Origin: Channa striata | Taxonomy: Eukaryota > Chordata > Actinopteri > Anabantiformes > Channidae | Reading direction: 5' to 3' | Assembly (NCBI GenBank): GCA_033026295.1 | Contig: CM065174.1 | Location: 25,719,498 to 25,783,497 of the forward strand | DNA length: 64,000 nucleotides | Part shown: piece after piece, positions 49,283-60,217 of the stretch | Layout: each line of letters begins with the position of its first letter | Position numbering within the stretch: the stretch's first letter is position 1 | Position numbers and translations under genes: made by a program | The notes under the pieces: model-generated | Seen by the model: the letters and a program-made list of their open reading frames with translations, nothing else | Databases searched by the model: none | Told to the model about the DNA's origin: nothing

Positions 49283-49830
49283 GCTAAATATTTGACAGCC
49301 GAGCATGTTAGCTCTGTAGGCAAACTGGGTGGGATTCCACACACCCACTGCTCTCCAAAAAACAGCAGGTTTGCCAAAGACCACCTTGACGCTCCACGGG
49401 GAAAGTCTCCTGTGGACCAAAGAAACGTAGATAGAATTGTTTGGAAAGAAAACCCAGAACTTTGTGTGGTGTAAAAAAAAATGTGTGCCAACATGAAAAC
49501 ATACGAAGCATCATGATTTGAGGCTGCTTTGCTGCTTCTAAATCTGGACTTTCTGCTATTGTGGAGGAGCAAATTAATTCTGTAGTTATAAAGGGTTAGG
49601 TGTCCTACGGTTGGAGCCCAGCTGAAGCAGCTCTATAAGGAAGAAGGGTCCAAAAGTTCTACTTCTAATCTACAACAATTGCTGCCGATGGAAGTTCAAG
49701 GAGTAAATAAAAAACTGTTGCCATTACTTTCCCCCCTCACTTTGTATGTTTAGTCAGTGTGTTCAATAAAGACGTGAAAGGTCATAACTGTGTTTTTAGA
49801 CGAGGTCAGTTTTTATGACCACTTTATGCA
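49283..49830 (+). mobile_element. Tc1-like transposon fossil
   Basis: A decayed + reading gives FAKDHLDAPRGKS, later GCFAASKSGLSAIVEEQINS after a frame change; these resemble the Tc1 blocks around FAxxHLD and WGCFAASGxG. The tail with gtcagtgtgttcaataaaga and gtttttagacgaggtcagtt resembles the 3' part of such elements. Inactive. Confidence 0.5.
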
Positions 49831-51394
49831 GAAAAAAAGTTGCAAACAGCATTGTTACTCTGTCTCGTGACTCTATGTGCAATATGTAGTTTTATGAATC
49901 ATTTTAAAGGTACTGGTTACTTGTTTTTTTTTCAATTAAATGAAAAAAATTAACTAATGCGTGTCCCTAAGAAACATGTCAGCTGCCAGCATACAGGAAA
50001 TACATTGATTTCTAGAAAAGTTGTACTTTTCTAATTTCCCACTACACTACAGCACAAGACTAGCAGTAACATAGATCATTTTAATTTTATGTTTATATTC
50101 TGCTATGATTAATACATTTCTTTTCATCTTGAATCTAATGTAGTAAATACATGGAGAATGTATAGTACTGTAAATAATATTTCTTCAAACTTAAAGTGCT
50201 GAATGACATTTAATGCTCTGTCAAATATAATTTTTATTATCATTTGCCAACTAACATTTTCTATCTACAGAAGCCCAGTGCTCCTCAAATTATGGATGAA
50301 CCTTGAAGACATTCGTGTTGAGCATTTAAAAAGATAAAAGGTTGCTGATTCTGTTTATTGAAACAAATGCTGTCCATGAAGTAGAAAAGTCAAAAAGTAT
50401 ATTTATTTTCGTTATGTTGCAGTTGTCTCTTCACTAGCATTGCATAGTCATTGTTGCTTCTGCTTTAGCAGGTACTGAAGTCCATTCGGGTAACTGTCCG
50501 TTTGTCCTCAGGGGGGCAGTAGCGTAGCACAACTCTCCCATGGCAGCTCTTCTTCCTGCTGTTCCTTGACGGCTGTTGCTTGGAGCAAGGTTGTTGAGGA
50601 CTTTAACCTAGCAGACCTATAGATTCTGTTCATTATGAGCACTGATTATTAACACGGGTAGGCATGAAAGTTGGGTCAGTTGTGTGTGTTAAGAGAAGTG
50701 CTTTTGTAATTACTCAGTAGGACATTCTTCAGCACAGGCTTCTCCTTTAACCTCAGCGTTGGTGGGGAGGAACACTCTCCCGGGATCGATTCCTATCTCC
50801 TTGTGCTTTCAACTATCCTCTTGTCCCCTCCCTGCATGCTCCCTCTCTGTACTGCATGCTGAATGGACCGGTGCTAAACTTGAATCCTCCTTAAGTTGCA
50901 GCTATACTGACAATCTTTTCCAAGTTCAGCACTGTGCTTCGCCTGTTCCAGTAAGAAATTTAATATCAACCCAAACAAAAAAAACATTTCATCACCACAT
51001 ATTTTAACAGTGTAACATCAAGATTTATGCAGAGTATGCTCTTTCTGGAAATAGTTACGGCAATTTTCTTTGCTGTTAGGCCTATAAGCACAATTTCATT
51101 CAACCAACTATACTGGGATATGAGGTGATGTCTGTGAAGGTCTTCCTAGACATAAGATATGTAACACTGCTGCTTTCATCCTTCTAACATCTCAAAACCA
51201 TCAAATTCACTTTCTGTATAAATACATGCCACTAATACTGATAGAAAATATTTTCATCAGATCAACCCTTTACTTGAGTATTAAATGATTCAAAATAGAC
51301 TGTTAAATTAAAAAATTATCTTTTGTTCTAAAAGCTGCTGCTTTTGTCTTGTTCTAGTGGAAGCTATTTGAACTTATCATGGCAGGGCAGAATG
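49831..51394. other. Intergenic, nothing recognised
   Basis: AT-rich, no gene-like frame. A + frame at 50759-51007 has no family resemblance. Confidence 0.4.
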
Positions 51395-51500
51395 GTGGTT
51401 GTAGCTCAGCAGTTAAAGCGAGTCATCCATCACATACTGCATGGGGTTGGTGGTACGATCCGTGGCTCCTTGTCCGCACATAATCTTTGTCCCCTCTGGG
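51395..51500 (+). mobile_element. SINE-like head with tRNA-type promoter blocks
   Basis: tagctcagcagttaaagcga resembles a Pol III A box and ggtacgatccgtggctcc a B box, spaced as in a tRNA-derived head. It is followed by ccctctggggacatacaacc and then diverges. It does not fold as a plausible functional tRNA. Confidence 0.5.
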
Positions 51501-51692
51501 GACATACAACCACATAAGCTCCATCCATTGTTTTTTATTTTTGGAGATACTGAGTGTAAGTTCATTGTGGTTAGCACATAATTTCCCCATTCAGTCTGGA
51601 TGGAGAAAAGCAGAGCCCAAAATGACACTGTTCATTATGCTCAGATATTATAAATTATACTTTTGCTCAGGTTCTACATGTGCAAAAAGCAT

Positions 51693-51925
51693 ACATAAAT
51701 GGTCTGCACTTTCTACCTGTTGCTACTCAAAGCGCTTTACACTGCTTCTTATTTACCCAGTTACACTCACAATCACACACACACACACCGAGGGGGGAGC
51801 TGGCCAAGACAGACCGGGAGCAACTAAGTGGGTGTTCAGTGTGTTGCTTAAGGACACGTCAACATCTGACCGGGGTTTAAACCAACAATTGTAGGATTAG
51901 TAGACGACTGTGCCACAGGCGCCCC
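51693..51925 (-). mobile_element. SINE-like repeat, near complete, reverse orientation
   Basis: Read on the minus strand it runs from a head (ggcgcctgtggcacagtcgt) through gtccttaagcaacacactga, acttagttgctcccggtctg and a CA/GT tract to caaagcgctttacac-type sequence. It is the inverted partner of 52052-52290. Confidence 0.65.
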
Positions 51926-52050
51926 CACATTTGATACATCATATCAAATGCTGAAACTGAGAATTTAGATTTGCTCATTTTAAATTTGATGCCAGCCACA
52001 TTTTTCAAAAAACTGGGACAGGGGCCACAAAACACTGTAATGCTGGAGAA
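51926..52050 (-). mobile_element. MITE-like DNA transposon fragment
   Basis: gatgccagccacatttttca followed by aaaaactgggacaggggcca resembles the opposite end of the element seen at 2853-3010. It lies between two inverted SINE-like copies. Family name not asserted. Confidence 0.4.
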
Positions 52051-52051
52051 A

Positions 52052-52290
52052 AGATTAACTGTGGCATAGTAGTCCCACAGTTGTCGGTTGGATCCCCAGC
52101 TCCTCTGGTCACATGTCGAAGTGTCCTTGAGCAAGACACTGAACCTCCACTTAGTTGCTCCCGGTGAGTGTTGGCCAGCTGCATAGCAGCTCCCACATCG
52201 GTGTATGAATGTGTGTGTGTGTGTGAATGGGTGAAAAAGAAGCAGTCTAATGCGCTTTGAGTTCCAACAGGTAGAAAAGTGCTAGGGAGC
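52052..52290 (+). mobile_element. SINE-like repeat, near complete
   Basis: Head with tgtcggttggatccccagct, then cacatgtcgaagtgtccttg, agcaagacactgaacctcca, cttagttgctcccggtgagt, a GT tract (52209-52222) and atgcgctttgagttccaaca. This is the clearest copy of the family in the window. Confidence 0.7.
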
Positions 52291-53249
52291 CTTTATTTAT
52301 CATAACTGGGTATTAAGAGGGCGTCTCAACAAACCAAACGTCTAAGGATGGGGCAAGGTTCATTTTTCAGTGCGTACAATCACAAGAGAAAGTAATAGTG
52401 TAACAGTGTATCAGCACAGTGAAACTTACTGGGTTTCTGCATAAATTGGTCTGAAATATAATATGATCTTCACCAAAGTCATAAATATCAACAAACACCG
52501 TGTTTTTAAGCTGATCAAACGGCGCACCTTGCTGCACGGAGGATGGTTTCATGTCGGCATGTTGTTCTCTTTTTAGCTCATACGCAGCGCTGATTGTTTC
52601 CCCCCCACACAATTCCATCTGTTCACAAGACCAGTCTTTGGCGGTTCCTCTGTTTTTATTTACCTCATCGAACATTCTTTGTCGTGCCTTTTGAGGGATC
52701 TTGGCTGGGCGACCATTTCTAATAACCACAGTAACAAAGAGTCGTATTTTATAGACAATACTGTTGACTAATGAATTGATGAAATTACTGCATAAGCCTT
52801 TCTAGTTGCATGCAAATCAACATCTTTTTATTGTAGGTCTTCTAAGATTTTATATTTTTTTGTGACTCACATCATTTAAATGCTACTCATGCATAGCACG
52901 CTGACACTGTATTTAAAAATCAAATAATTTAAACCACCATCTCCATTCTTCTTTCAATGACTGGTCTCCAGGTTTGCTAACACCTGACTCCAGTTGATGT
53001 TTAGTGACATCCTGTGTTTGTTGCCATCTCTTTGTTTAATGTTAAATAAGGGCATGATAAATCTTAAGTGTTGGTTTTTTCAAAATGCTTTCAAAGTAAA
53101 ACACCTGGCATCCTCAATTCTCAAGTGCTTGAGTATTGTTCAAAGAAGAGGAGATGCAGCACAGGGTTAAATACGCCCTGGTTCAAGGCTTGCTGACGCA
53201 CGCTGCAGGCATAAAATTGAAAATAAACAAAAAAATCTAAAGTTCAAAA
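52291..53249. other. Intergenic, nothing recognised
   Basis: A minus-strand frame of 120 codons at 52367-52729 (start VIRNGRPAKIPQKARQRM) resembles a helix-turn-helix or transposase linker (as in Tc1-type, GRPxK(I/L)) but is too short and isolated to call. Confidence 0.35.
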
Positions 53250-53840
53250 AATGTATATAATACGATTTATTAATCTACTATCTTTCGAAACTGTTTCAAA
53301 GTGCTTCACATATTTAAAACATATGTACAAAGACAAAACACAAAAACTTAAACAGTAAAGAAAGTTATACAACGGCAACAAGCAAATCAAACCCTCCTAG
53401 AGCACAAAGGAATACAAATAAAGTATGTAATGCCTGTGCATGTCAATAACCATTACATGTATTATAAAAATTGAAAAAGTCATAGAGATAGTTTTTTTGT
53501 ACAAAAACCTGTTTTTAAAGGACCCAGGATTGTCGGGAAGGGAATTCTGTGAGGGTTCAATGGCAAATGCACAGTTTCTTATTGTAATAAATTGTTACGT
53601 TCAGGTCAGGAGGAGGAGTGCTTACACATCTCTATGAGGTGCAAAAGACAATAAGTAAAAATATAATATCAATCCTGAACCTAATCTGGAGCCAATGAAA
53701 TGGAGTAAGAACAGGATGTATGGGTTCAAGCCCAGGTTGTCAGTGGTTATGCTGCTGCATTTTGAACAAGTGTGAGACGAGCCGAACAGATTTGTGGTTC
53801 AGCTCAGAGTTGCAATAATCGAGAGGAGAAGTACTATCAT
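53250..53840 (-). mobile_element. Decayed L2-type LINE 3' region (different subfamily)
   Basis: Reading the minus strand gives broken traces of the reverse-transcriptase C-terminal region: SRLLQL near 53810, VQNAAA near 53755 and SFKNRFLYKN near 53500. Order and spacing agree with copies A-F but the sequence differs strongly. Weak call. Confidence 0.45.
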
Positions 53841-54469
53841 CATTTAATTTAAATTTTTCAAAGCACACATTGGCATATTGTTTTGCTTATTAAGTTAACA
53901 CTGCTTGATTTTATGGAGATGATGACAGAGGATGGCATGGTTCTTTAAAGGAAATGTGTATTATCTAAGAATGTGTACTTACTTACTGCTCATAATAGAA
54001 TAAAGAAAGAGCTGGAATAAAATGTGTTTAGCTTCATCCCCTGAAAGCTCTTTAAATAAAAATGCAGTGTTGTTCCAGGTCAGAGGTCCACAGCTAAGGA
54101 GTCTGCACTTCTCTTGCTCGATCTATAATTCATAGATATTCTGTCAGTCCGTCTTCACTCTTTTGTTTGAGAGCAACTTATTGATGACTTCTTGTGTGTT
54201 GTTTGCTTCGGGCAGACTTCTGAGCACAGCAGTACTTAGCCACTGGATTAGTGCAGCAATTAGGCAGCTTTTGGATGAATGTGATGCTCGGAGAGCCATC
54301 TGAGGATTGTTTGCATCAAGCTTGCATCTGATTCAAAAAAGAACTAATATTTTTAGTAACAGATTCACTATATTTGGAATGTTTGCTGTCAAATGTGTTT
54401 ATTAGCAGAAATAAAAAGGGTTTTCACAATGGTGTTTCCATTATTCACTTGAAAATAAGAACTAAGCAA

Positions 54470-55440
54470 ATACTTGTGTCATTTTTATGCTGATGACGCA
54501 GTATTTTATTGGTGTTCTTCTTCACTTGCTCAGGCTTTAGAATTTTTACAATCTGTTTTAATATTGTTCCGTCTCGCGTACAGGCACTGAAATTGGTTTT
54601 AAATTCAGATAAAACAAAAGTCATGGTATTTTCACATTCATGTGAGTTACCAGAAAATGCTCCATTAATAACAACTGCCCAAGGAAAACCAACAGAAAGA
54701 GTTTTCAGTAATAAATATCTGGGTTTTTTACTTGATTGTAAGCTTTCTTTTAAAGCACATATTCCCAATGTGGTTTGAAAATTGAGGATGAAGCTTGGGT
54801 TTCATCATCGTAACAAATTCTGCTTCTTCCTCAAAGCGCGTAAATGTCTTGTTGATACAAGACATTTACAGCCCCCTGTGGCGTTGATACAAGACATAGA
54901 CATGATACATGAGTGTCTCAGCCAACCGTCTTCAATCATTAAATACAGTCTATCATAGTGCTTTGAGGTTTGTCACGGGATGAAGTCGGCTAACACATCC
55001 TTGTGAATTATATTGGAAGCTATGCTCACTGGATGTTGAAGTTCTTTTTTGTAATTTTTTTTTAGTTTTGATATCAGATTTATTTCAGTGTTTGGAGGGA
55101 TGTTCGTTTTAGTTTTAATTTCATGTTGCATTAGTTAAACATTTTAGTTTTACTGTCAGTTTCAATTACAGGTAACTATCATAACCTTGGGTGGGAAACA
55201 CACGTGAAAGACTTTTTAAAACTTAATTTTAACCAAACTGATATGATCTGCCATATTTCCACTAGCAGCCGTGCTCATGCAGAGTTGTTCAGCTTCAGAC
55301 GGTAGATTTGGAACCTTTGAGGGCAACTTTGTTAAAAATCTGTCATTTACAAATTCTGGAAGAAATGTCTCGTTCAAATTAAAAAATTAATCCTGACTGA
55401 ACATAAGTGGAGGACATTCATTGTTGGTTTAAGCATCTCT
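54470..55440 (+). mobile_element. Jockey/CR1-type LINE reverse-transcriptase fossil
   Basis: The + strand reads FYADDAVFYWCSSSLAQALEF (active-site block; split over a frame), then LKLVLNSDKTKVMVFSHS, KYLGFLLDCKLSFKAHI and later SVYHSALRFVTG with frameshifts. This is a LINE family distinct from copies A-F, in the opposite orientation. Inactive. Confidence 0.7.
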
Positions 55441-55510
55441 GTAGCGTTTGTGGAAAATATGATTAAATTGCAAAATGACAAAATTATTCATTAAGCAAAC
55501 AATACGCCTC

Positions 55511-55600
55511 TTGTACTTGTGAGTGTGTGTGTGATTGTGAGTGTGAATGGGTGGGTGAGAAGCAGCGTAAAGTGCTTTGCTGGAACCCACCTTACCATTT
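55511..55600 (+). mobile_element. SINE-like repeat body fragment
   Basis: gagtgtgaatgggtgggtga, agaagcagcgtaaagtgctt and tgctggaacccacctt match the 3' half of the copy at 52052-52290. Confidence 0.5.
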
Positions 55601-55867
55601 ACATCACAGATAGCCAACATCCAGAAAGATTTCAAATGGGTTTGATGTACTCTGCAGACACTGGCAAGTTTTCTAATTTTAGGCAAATTTTGCAATTTGA
55701 CTTCAATTTCAAATAAATTAAAAATTGAATAAAGCTTTCCATAAGTAATTTCTTTTTGCATTTAAATGAATTTTATATATGCTAGTACATCAAATAAATT
55801 ATATCTGATGTTATATGATGTTGACACATCAACAATTATGACCATTTATATACAATATCATGAATGG

Positions 55868-55945
55868 TCAGTGGTTCAACTTCTGGTTTGTCCAAGTTAC
55901 ATGTCATAGTGTCCCTTGACAGGGCACTGTACCCAAACCCCAATC
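55868..55945 (+). mobile_element. SINE-like repeat head fragment
   Basis: gtcagtggttcaacttctgg (degenerate B box) and acatgtcatagtgtcccttg, cagggcactgtaccc match the head and first body block of the family. Confidence 0.5.
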
Positions 55946-57565
55946 ACCTTAAATGTAGCAGCTTTTCCACAAAAAGTTTTCCAGTATATAAAATTAACAA
56001 AATAAATAAAACTAAATAAATACAAAAAACCAAACAACCTCCCAAAATCTGCATCTGACATCTCTGTATGCCCAAAATTATCCAAGCCTGGAAGACGTTT
56101 TCAGTGCGTGCATCCTGTTAGCGTCTGTTCTGGAATGATTACGGGGGCATCATCAAACACAGTATCCAGTTCTTTTACACATTCCTTGGAAATATTCTTA
56201 CCTATTGTCTGGAAAGTGGAAATGTTTTTGAAAACTAGACTGTCTTACTTTTGTCTTAAAGGGTTTGAGTTAATTGTCATTGTAATTTGTATTCAAAAAG
56301 TTTGGCTTTCTCTAAATTCTAAAGTAAAAGCTTAGAGGCATTTTTTAAACTACTCAAGAGTTCATTGTGTACAGATATTAGCCAGGATACATAAAGGTGT
56401 AGGTGGGCACTGAGAGAGACGTGGCTGAGAGACATTTAAACAACAAAGCAACATGTTGTTCAACTCATATGCAACATGAATCCCTCCGTCACTTCTTTCC
56501 TCCTGATACTCCTCACTTTCCAGTGTGAACACACACACACACACCCCACTGGCCCTTCTCAGTAACAGTAGGGGTTACTGAGAATACATAAATAGAAGCA
56601 TCTCTAGAGTCTTGTTATTTTCTCTGCCACAATTAACATTTCCATCTGCTAACCCGTGATTAACGGTGCTGATATGCTGCAGGAGTCACAGTACACACCT
56701 TCCTCCTGTTTGATGCCTCCCATGTGTGTTGCATGTAGTGAATAGTGAATTAACAGTTTACCAGGAACCCAGTGGTGACAAGTTATGATAATGCCATTTC
56801 ATGCTACACATACAGGATATGAGTCTGATTTTTATCCCTAATCAATGTAAAATCTATGGCCTTAACGACATGTCTCTTCTGCAAGCACCTATCAGCTTTT
56901 AAAGTGATGGAAGGCTTTTTTTGATTTTTTTCATTGTCATCTTCTTTCATCGTCTTTGGCAGTTACCAGAAGTTTCAAACATGAAACTCAGGAGCCACTC
57001 AATCTTTCTTAACATAATGAGCCAGATCACTAGTTTGTTGTATTTCTATTAAAGACCTTTCTTACAACTGCCCTGATGTGTCCAGGCCTTCAGACCTGGT
57101 GCACGTTTAGATTTCTAAAACTAGCTGTTATTGGATTTTGTTCAGAATTAGTGGCATGACATGTCATACAGGAAACTACGGGAACTTCTTGTTAATCCTC
57201 CTCGCCAGCCGAGGTGCTCTACTTTGTAGTCAAAGTCTTGTGTTGCTAGCATGTCATGGTTTGTTGTGGTGCATCTCCCAAACTTGTTCAGCCTTTCCCG
57301 ATCTCCAGCCTCGATACTGTTAGTGAGTCTGTTGATAGTTCTAGTAGGTTTGTAAGTCTCCTTATTGAAAGTTATTTTCGGTTATAGTGTTAGCCTCTCT
57401 TGGCGAGTGGTTTTTGGTTGAGGTGCTTGCCTCCTCACTATAGTGACTCTCTTTCATATTCTCTTCCTTTAGGTTAGTATTGTTATCTCCTGAAGTGTCT
57501 TTGCCGAACATTATAGTATTAGTAGTACGTGTGTTAATAAATAACTGTTTCAGTAGTTCATTTGT
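55946..57565. other. Intergenic, nothing firmly recognised
   Basis: Contains a CA tract at 56527-56542. The stretch 57230-57590 has an LTR-like look (AATAAATAA followed by a short tail) but lacks paired ends. Confidence 0.4.
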
Positions 57566-57569
57566 TAAA

Positions 57570-58195
57570 CGTTTTGCACTCTCGTCATGTCAGTCTCAAT
57601 GTGTCAGTAAAGCTCAGTTGGTCGTCATTGATGAGTCCCAGATTTCTGGCTGACTTAGTGGGGACAATCACCGAAGACACTAAGTTGATGCTGAAACTGT
57701 GTCGGATTGAAGGCCTGGCTAGAAGACTAGAACTTTTGTCTTAGAGGGATTGAGTTAAATATGTAATTTTCTCATCCAAGCAGAGATGTCAGAGAGACAG
57801 GCAAAGACGTGTGATGAGAAAGTGGAGTCACTGGTGGACAGGACAGGAAGAGCTGTATGTCGTCAGTATAGCAAGGAGAGGATAAGCTGTGTGAAGGGAT
57901 AATAGAACCTTGGTATGTCGTATAGATAGAAAACTGAAGAGATCCATTAACTGAGCCCTGTGGCACACTAGTGGACAGGATTTGAGAGTTAATCCAGACC
58001 AAATCCAGGCCAGACCTGTACCAGAGATGTCAAAGTTTGTGAGTGTGGAAAGGAGGATCTGGTGGTTCACAGTGTCAAAGGCTGCAGATTGACTGAGTAG
58101 GATTGACACAGTAGACTGAGCCTGCAGAGATTTTATGGTCATCAGGACTGCTGTTTCTGCGGAATGATGACTCTTGAAGTCAAAATGGAGGACAT
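57570..58195 (-). mobile_element. L2/Maui-type LINE reverse-transcriptase fragment
   Basis: Minus-strand frames give SAAFDTVNHQILLSTLTNF, STSVPQGSVNGSLQFSIYT and SPCYTDDIQLFLSCPP (YTDD in place of YADD), then CLSDISAWM- and LNPSKTKVLVF-like traces. It is a different subfamily from copies A-F; the frame is broken between blocks. Confidence 0.75.
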
Positions 58196-59135
58196 CAACG
58201 AGGATGTTCTGAGAAAGGAAATCTAACCTGAACGAGGCTAAGGGTAGGCGGCCATCTGCCTTGATCCGTTGGGCTGAGTCGAACCACTGGGCAGGTTGGT
58301 AGGATCAGTAGCTCCGCACTGGAAGACACACAGCTCCAAAGCCGGGTACACCTGAAGACAGGGACAGAGAGAGGGAGACAGAGAGGGAGAAGCACAACAA
58401 CAGGGGAAAGAAGACACAGAGTTAATGTCATACAGTGGTGACATATAAATGTGGGCTGAGAGGAGGAAAGTGTCTCAGTGCATCAGGCGTTGGTCCCCCT
58501 GCAGTCTAAGCCTATAGCAGCATGACTATAACCAACTATAAGCTTTATCAAAGAGGAAGGTTTTGAGCCTAGTCTTAAAAGTAGAGAGGGTGTCTGCTTC
58601 CTGAATCTGGACTGGGAGCTGGTTCCACAGAAGAGGAGCTTGATAGCTAAAGGCTCTGCCTCCAATTCTATTTTTGGAAATTCTGCGAACCATAAGTAGG
58701 ACTGCATTTTGGGACCGAAGTGGTCTCCTAGGTACTAGGAGATCTTTTAGGTATGATGGAGCTTGACCGTTTAGAGCTTTAAAGGTAAGAAGTAGGGTTT
58801 TAAATTCTATTCTACATTTAATGGGAAGCCAATGGAGAGAAGCTAATGAAGGTGAAATATGATCTGTCTTACCAATCCCAGTCAGTAATCTTGCTGCAGC
58901 ATTTTGGATTAATTGGAGGCTTTTTAGAGAGTTACTGGGGCAGCCTGAAAGTAGAGAATTACAATAGTCCAATCTAGAAGTAACAAATCCATGGCAATGT
59001 TCCATAGGTGGAAGAAGGATGTTCTACAAATTTGTTTTATGTGTGAGGTAAATGACAAATCCTGGCAAAGAATGACTCCAAGATTCCTTGCAGTACTACT
59101 GGGGGCCAGACTTATGTCATCTAAAGTATCGTTAT

Positions 59136-59334
59136 TTACATTTACATTTACATTTAGGCATTTGGCAGACACTTTTATCCAAAGCGACTTACAAGTCAGG
59201 AACAAGCAAGCAATAAAATGTAAGTTAAGGAGAAAAACATCAAAGTAAAGTGCTATCAAAGAAGTGTTACGGTTTCATGAGATGCAAGTAGAGAAAAAAG
59301 AAAAAACAACGAAAGAGTTCTGTTGGACGTTGGC
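59136..59334. mobile_element. Short retroposon-like insertion in L2 copy F
   Basis: Starts with tttacatttacatttacatt, then ggcatttggcagacactttt and atccaaagcgacttacaagt, a series familiar from widespread fish retroposon 3' ends. It interrupts the L2 sequence between gtatcgttat and ggttggacaacatg, which are adjacent in copy D apart from small changes. A 6-bp cgttat repeat flanks it (59130-59135, 59335-59340). Confidence 0.65.
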
Positions 59335-59515
59335 CGTTATGGTTGGACAACATGTTTCCCAAACACAATTACTTCAGTTTTATCTGAGTTTAGAAGAAGG
59401 AAATTATAGGTCATCCAGCCTCTTGTAAACATGGTTGTAGTTTGATTAATTGTTTTGTTTCATCTGGTTTCATAGATAGCTGTAACTAGGTCTCATTAGC
59501 ATAGCAACGGAAAGT

Positions 59516-60217
59516 CTACTACTACTCTTTCGGCTTTTCCCATTAGGGGTCGCCACAGCGAATCATCCTTTTCCACTTTACTCTATCCTGGGCATCTTCT
59601 ACTCTGACACCAGCTAACCTCATGTCCTCTGTTCGAACATCCATATACCTCCTCCTCGGTCGTCCTATCGCCCTCTTGCCTGGCAGCTCCATCTCCAACA
59701 TCCTTCTACCAATATATTCACTATCCCTCCTCTGCACATGTCCAAACCATCTCAATCTGGCCTCTCTGACTTTGTTGCTAACACAGGCAACGTGTGCTGT
59801 CCCTCTGATGAACTCGTTCCTAATTCTGTCCAACCTTGTAACTCCTAAGGAGAACCTCAACATCTTCATCTCTGCTGCTTCCATCTCTGCCTCTTGTCTC
59901 TTTCTCACTGCTACTGTCTCTAACCCATAGAGCAGAGCTGGTCTCACCACTGTCCTGTACACCTTTCCTTTCAGTCTTGCTGACACTCTTCTGTCACACA
60001 ACACTCCTGACACTTTCCTCCACCCATTCCAACCTGCCTGCACTCGCCTCTTCACCTCCTTTCCACACTCCCCATCAGACTGAACTGTAGTATGGATGAC
60101 TCGCATGGTTGTACTTGGCAGAATTTTACGCCGGATGCCCTTCCTGACGCAACCCTCTCTATTTATCCGGGCTTGGGACCGGCACAGAAGTTACTGGCTT
60201 GCAACCCCTGTGGCTAG
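59516..60217 (-). mobile_element. RTE-like LINE 3' fragment nested in L2 copy F
   Basis: The minus strand has one open frame of 187 codons (59543-60106): VRPALLYGLETVAVRKRQ, FSLGVTRLDRIRNEFIRG, RLRWFGHVQRRDSEYIGRR, GKRAIGRPRRRYMDV and WKRMIRCGDP, the C-terminal domain of an RTE-like reverse transcriptase. The 3' tail is (agt)n. A 21-bp direct repeat flanks it exactly (59495-59515 and 60218-60238). It is 5'-truncated. The undamaged frame suggests a fairly recent insertion. Confidence 0.88.

Noticed and set aside
51395..51480. tRNA-like sequence with A and B boxes
   Set aside because: Does not form a convincing cloverleaf and belongs to a repeated SINE-like family in the window; not called as a tRNA gene.
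52367..52729. Minus-strand frame of 120 codons with GRPAKI
   Set aside because: The GRPxK(I/L) phrase is seen in Tc1 transposases, but the rest of the frame shows no matching block.
57230..57590. LTR-like stretch with AATAAATAA and short tail
   Set aside because: No matching second LTR, no TG...CA pair with target duplication and no primer-binding site could be read.
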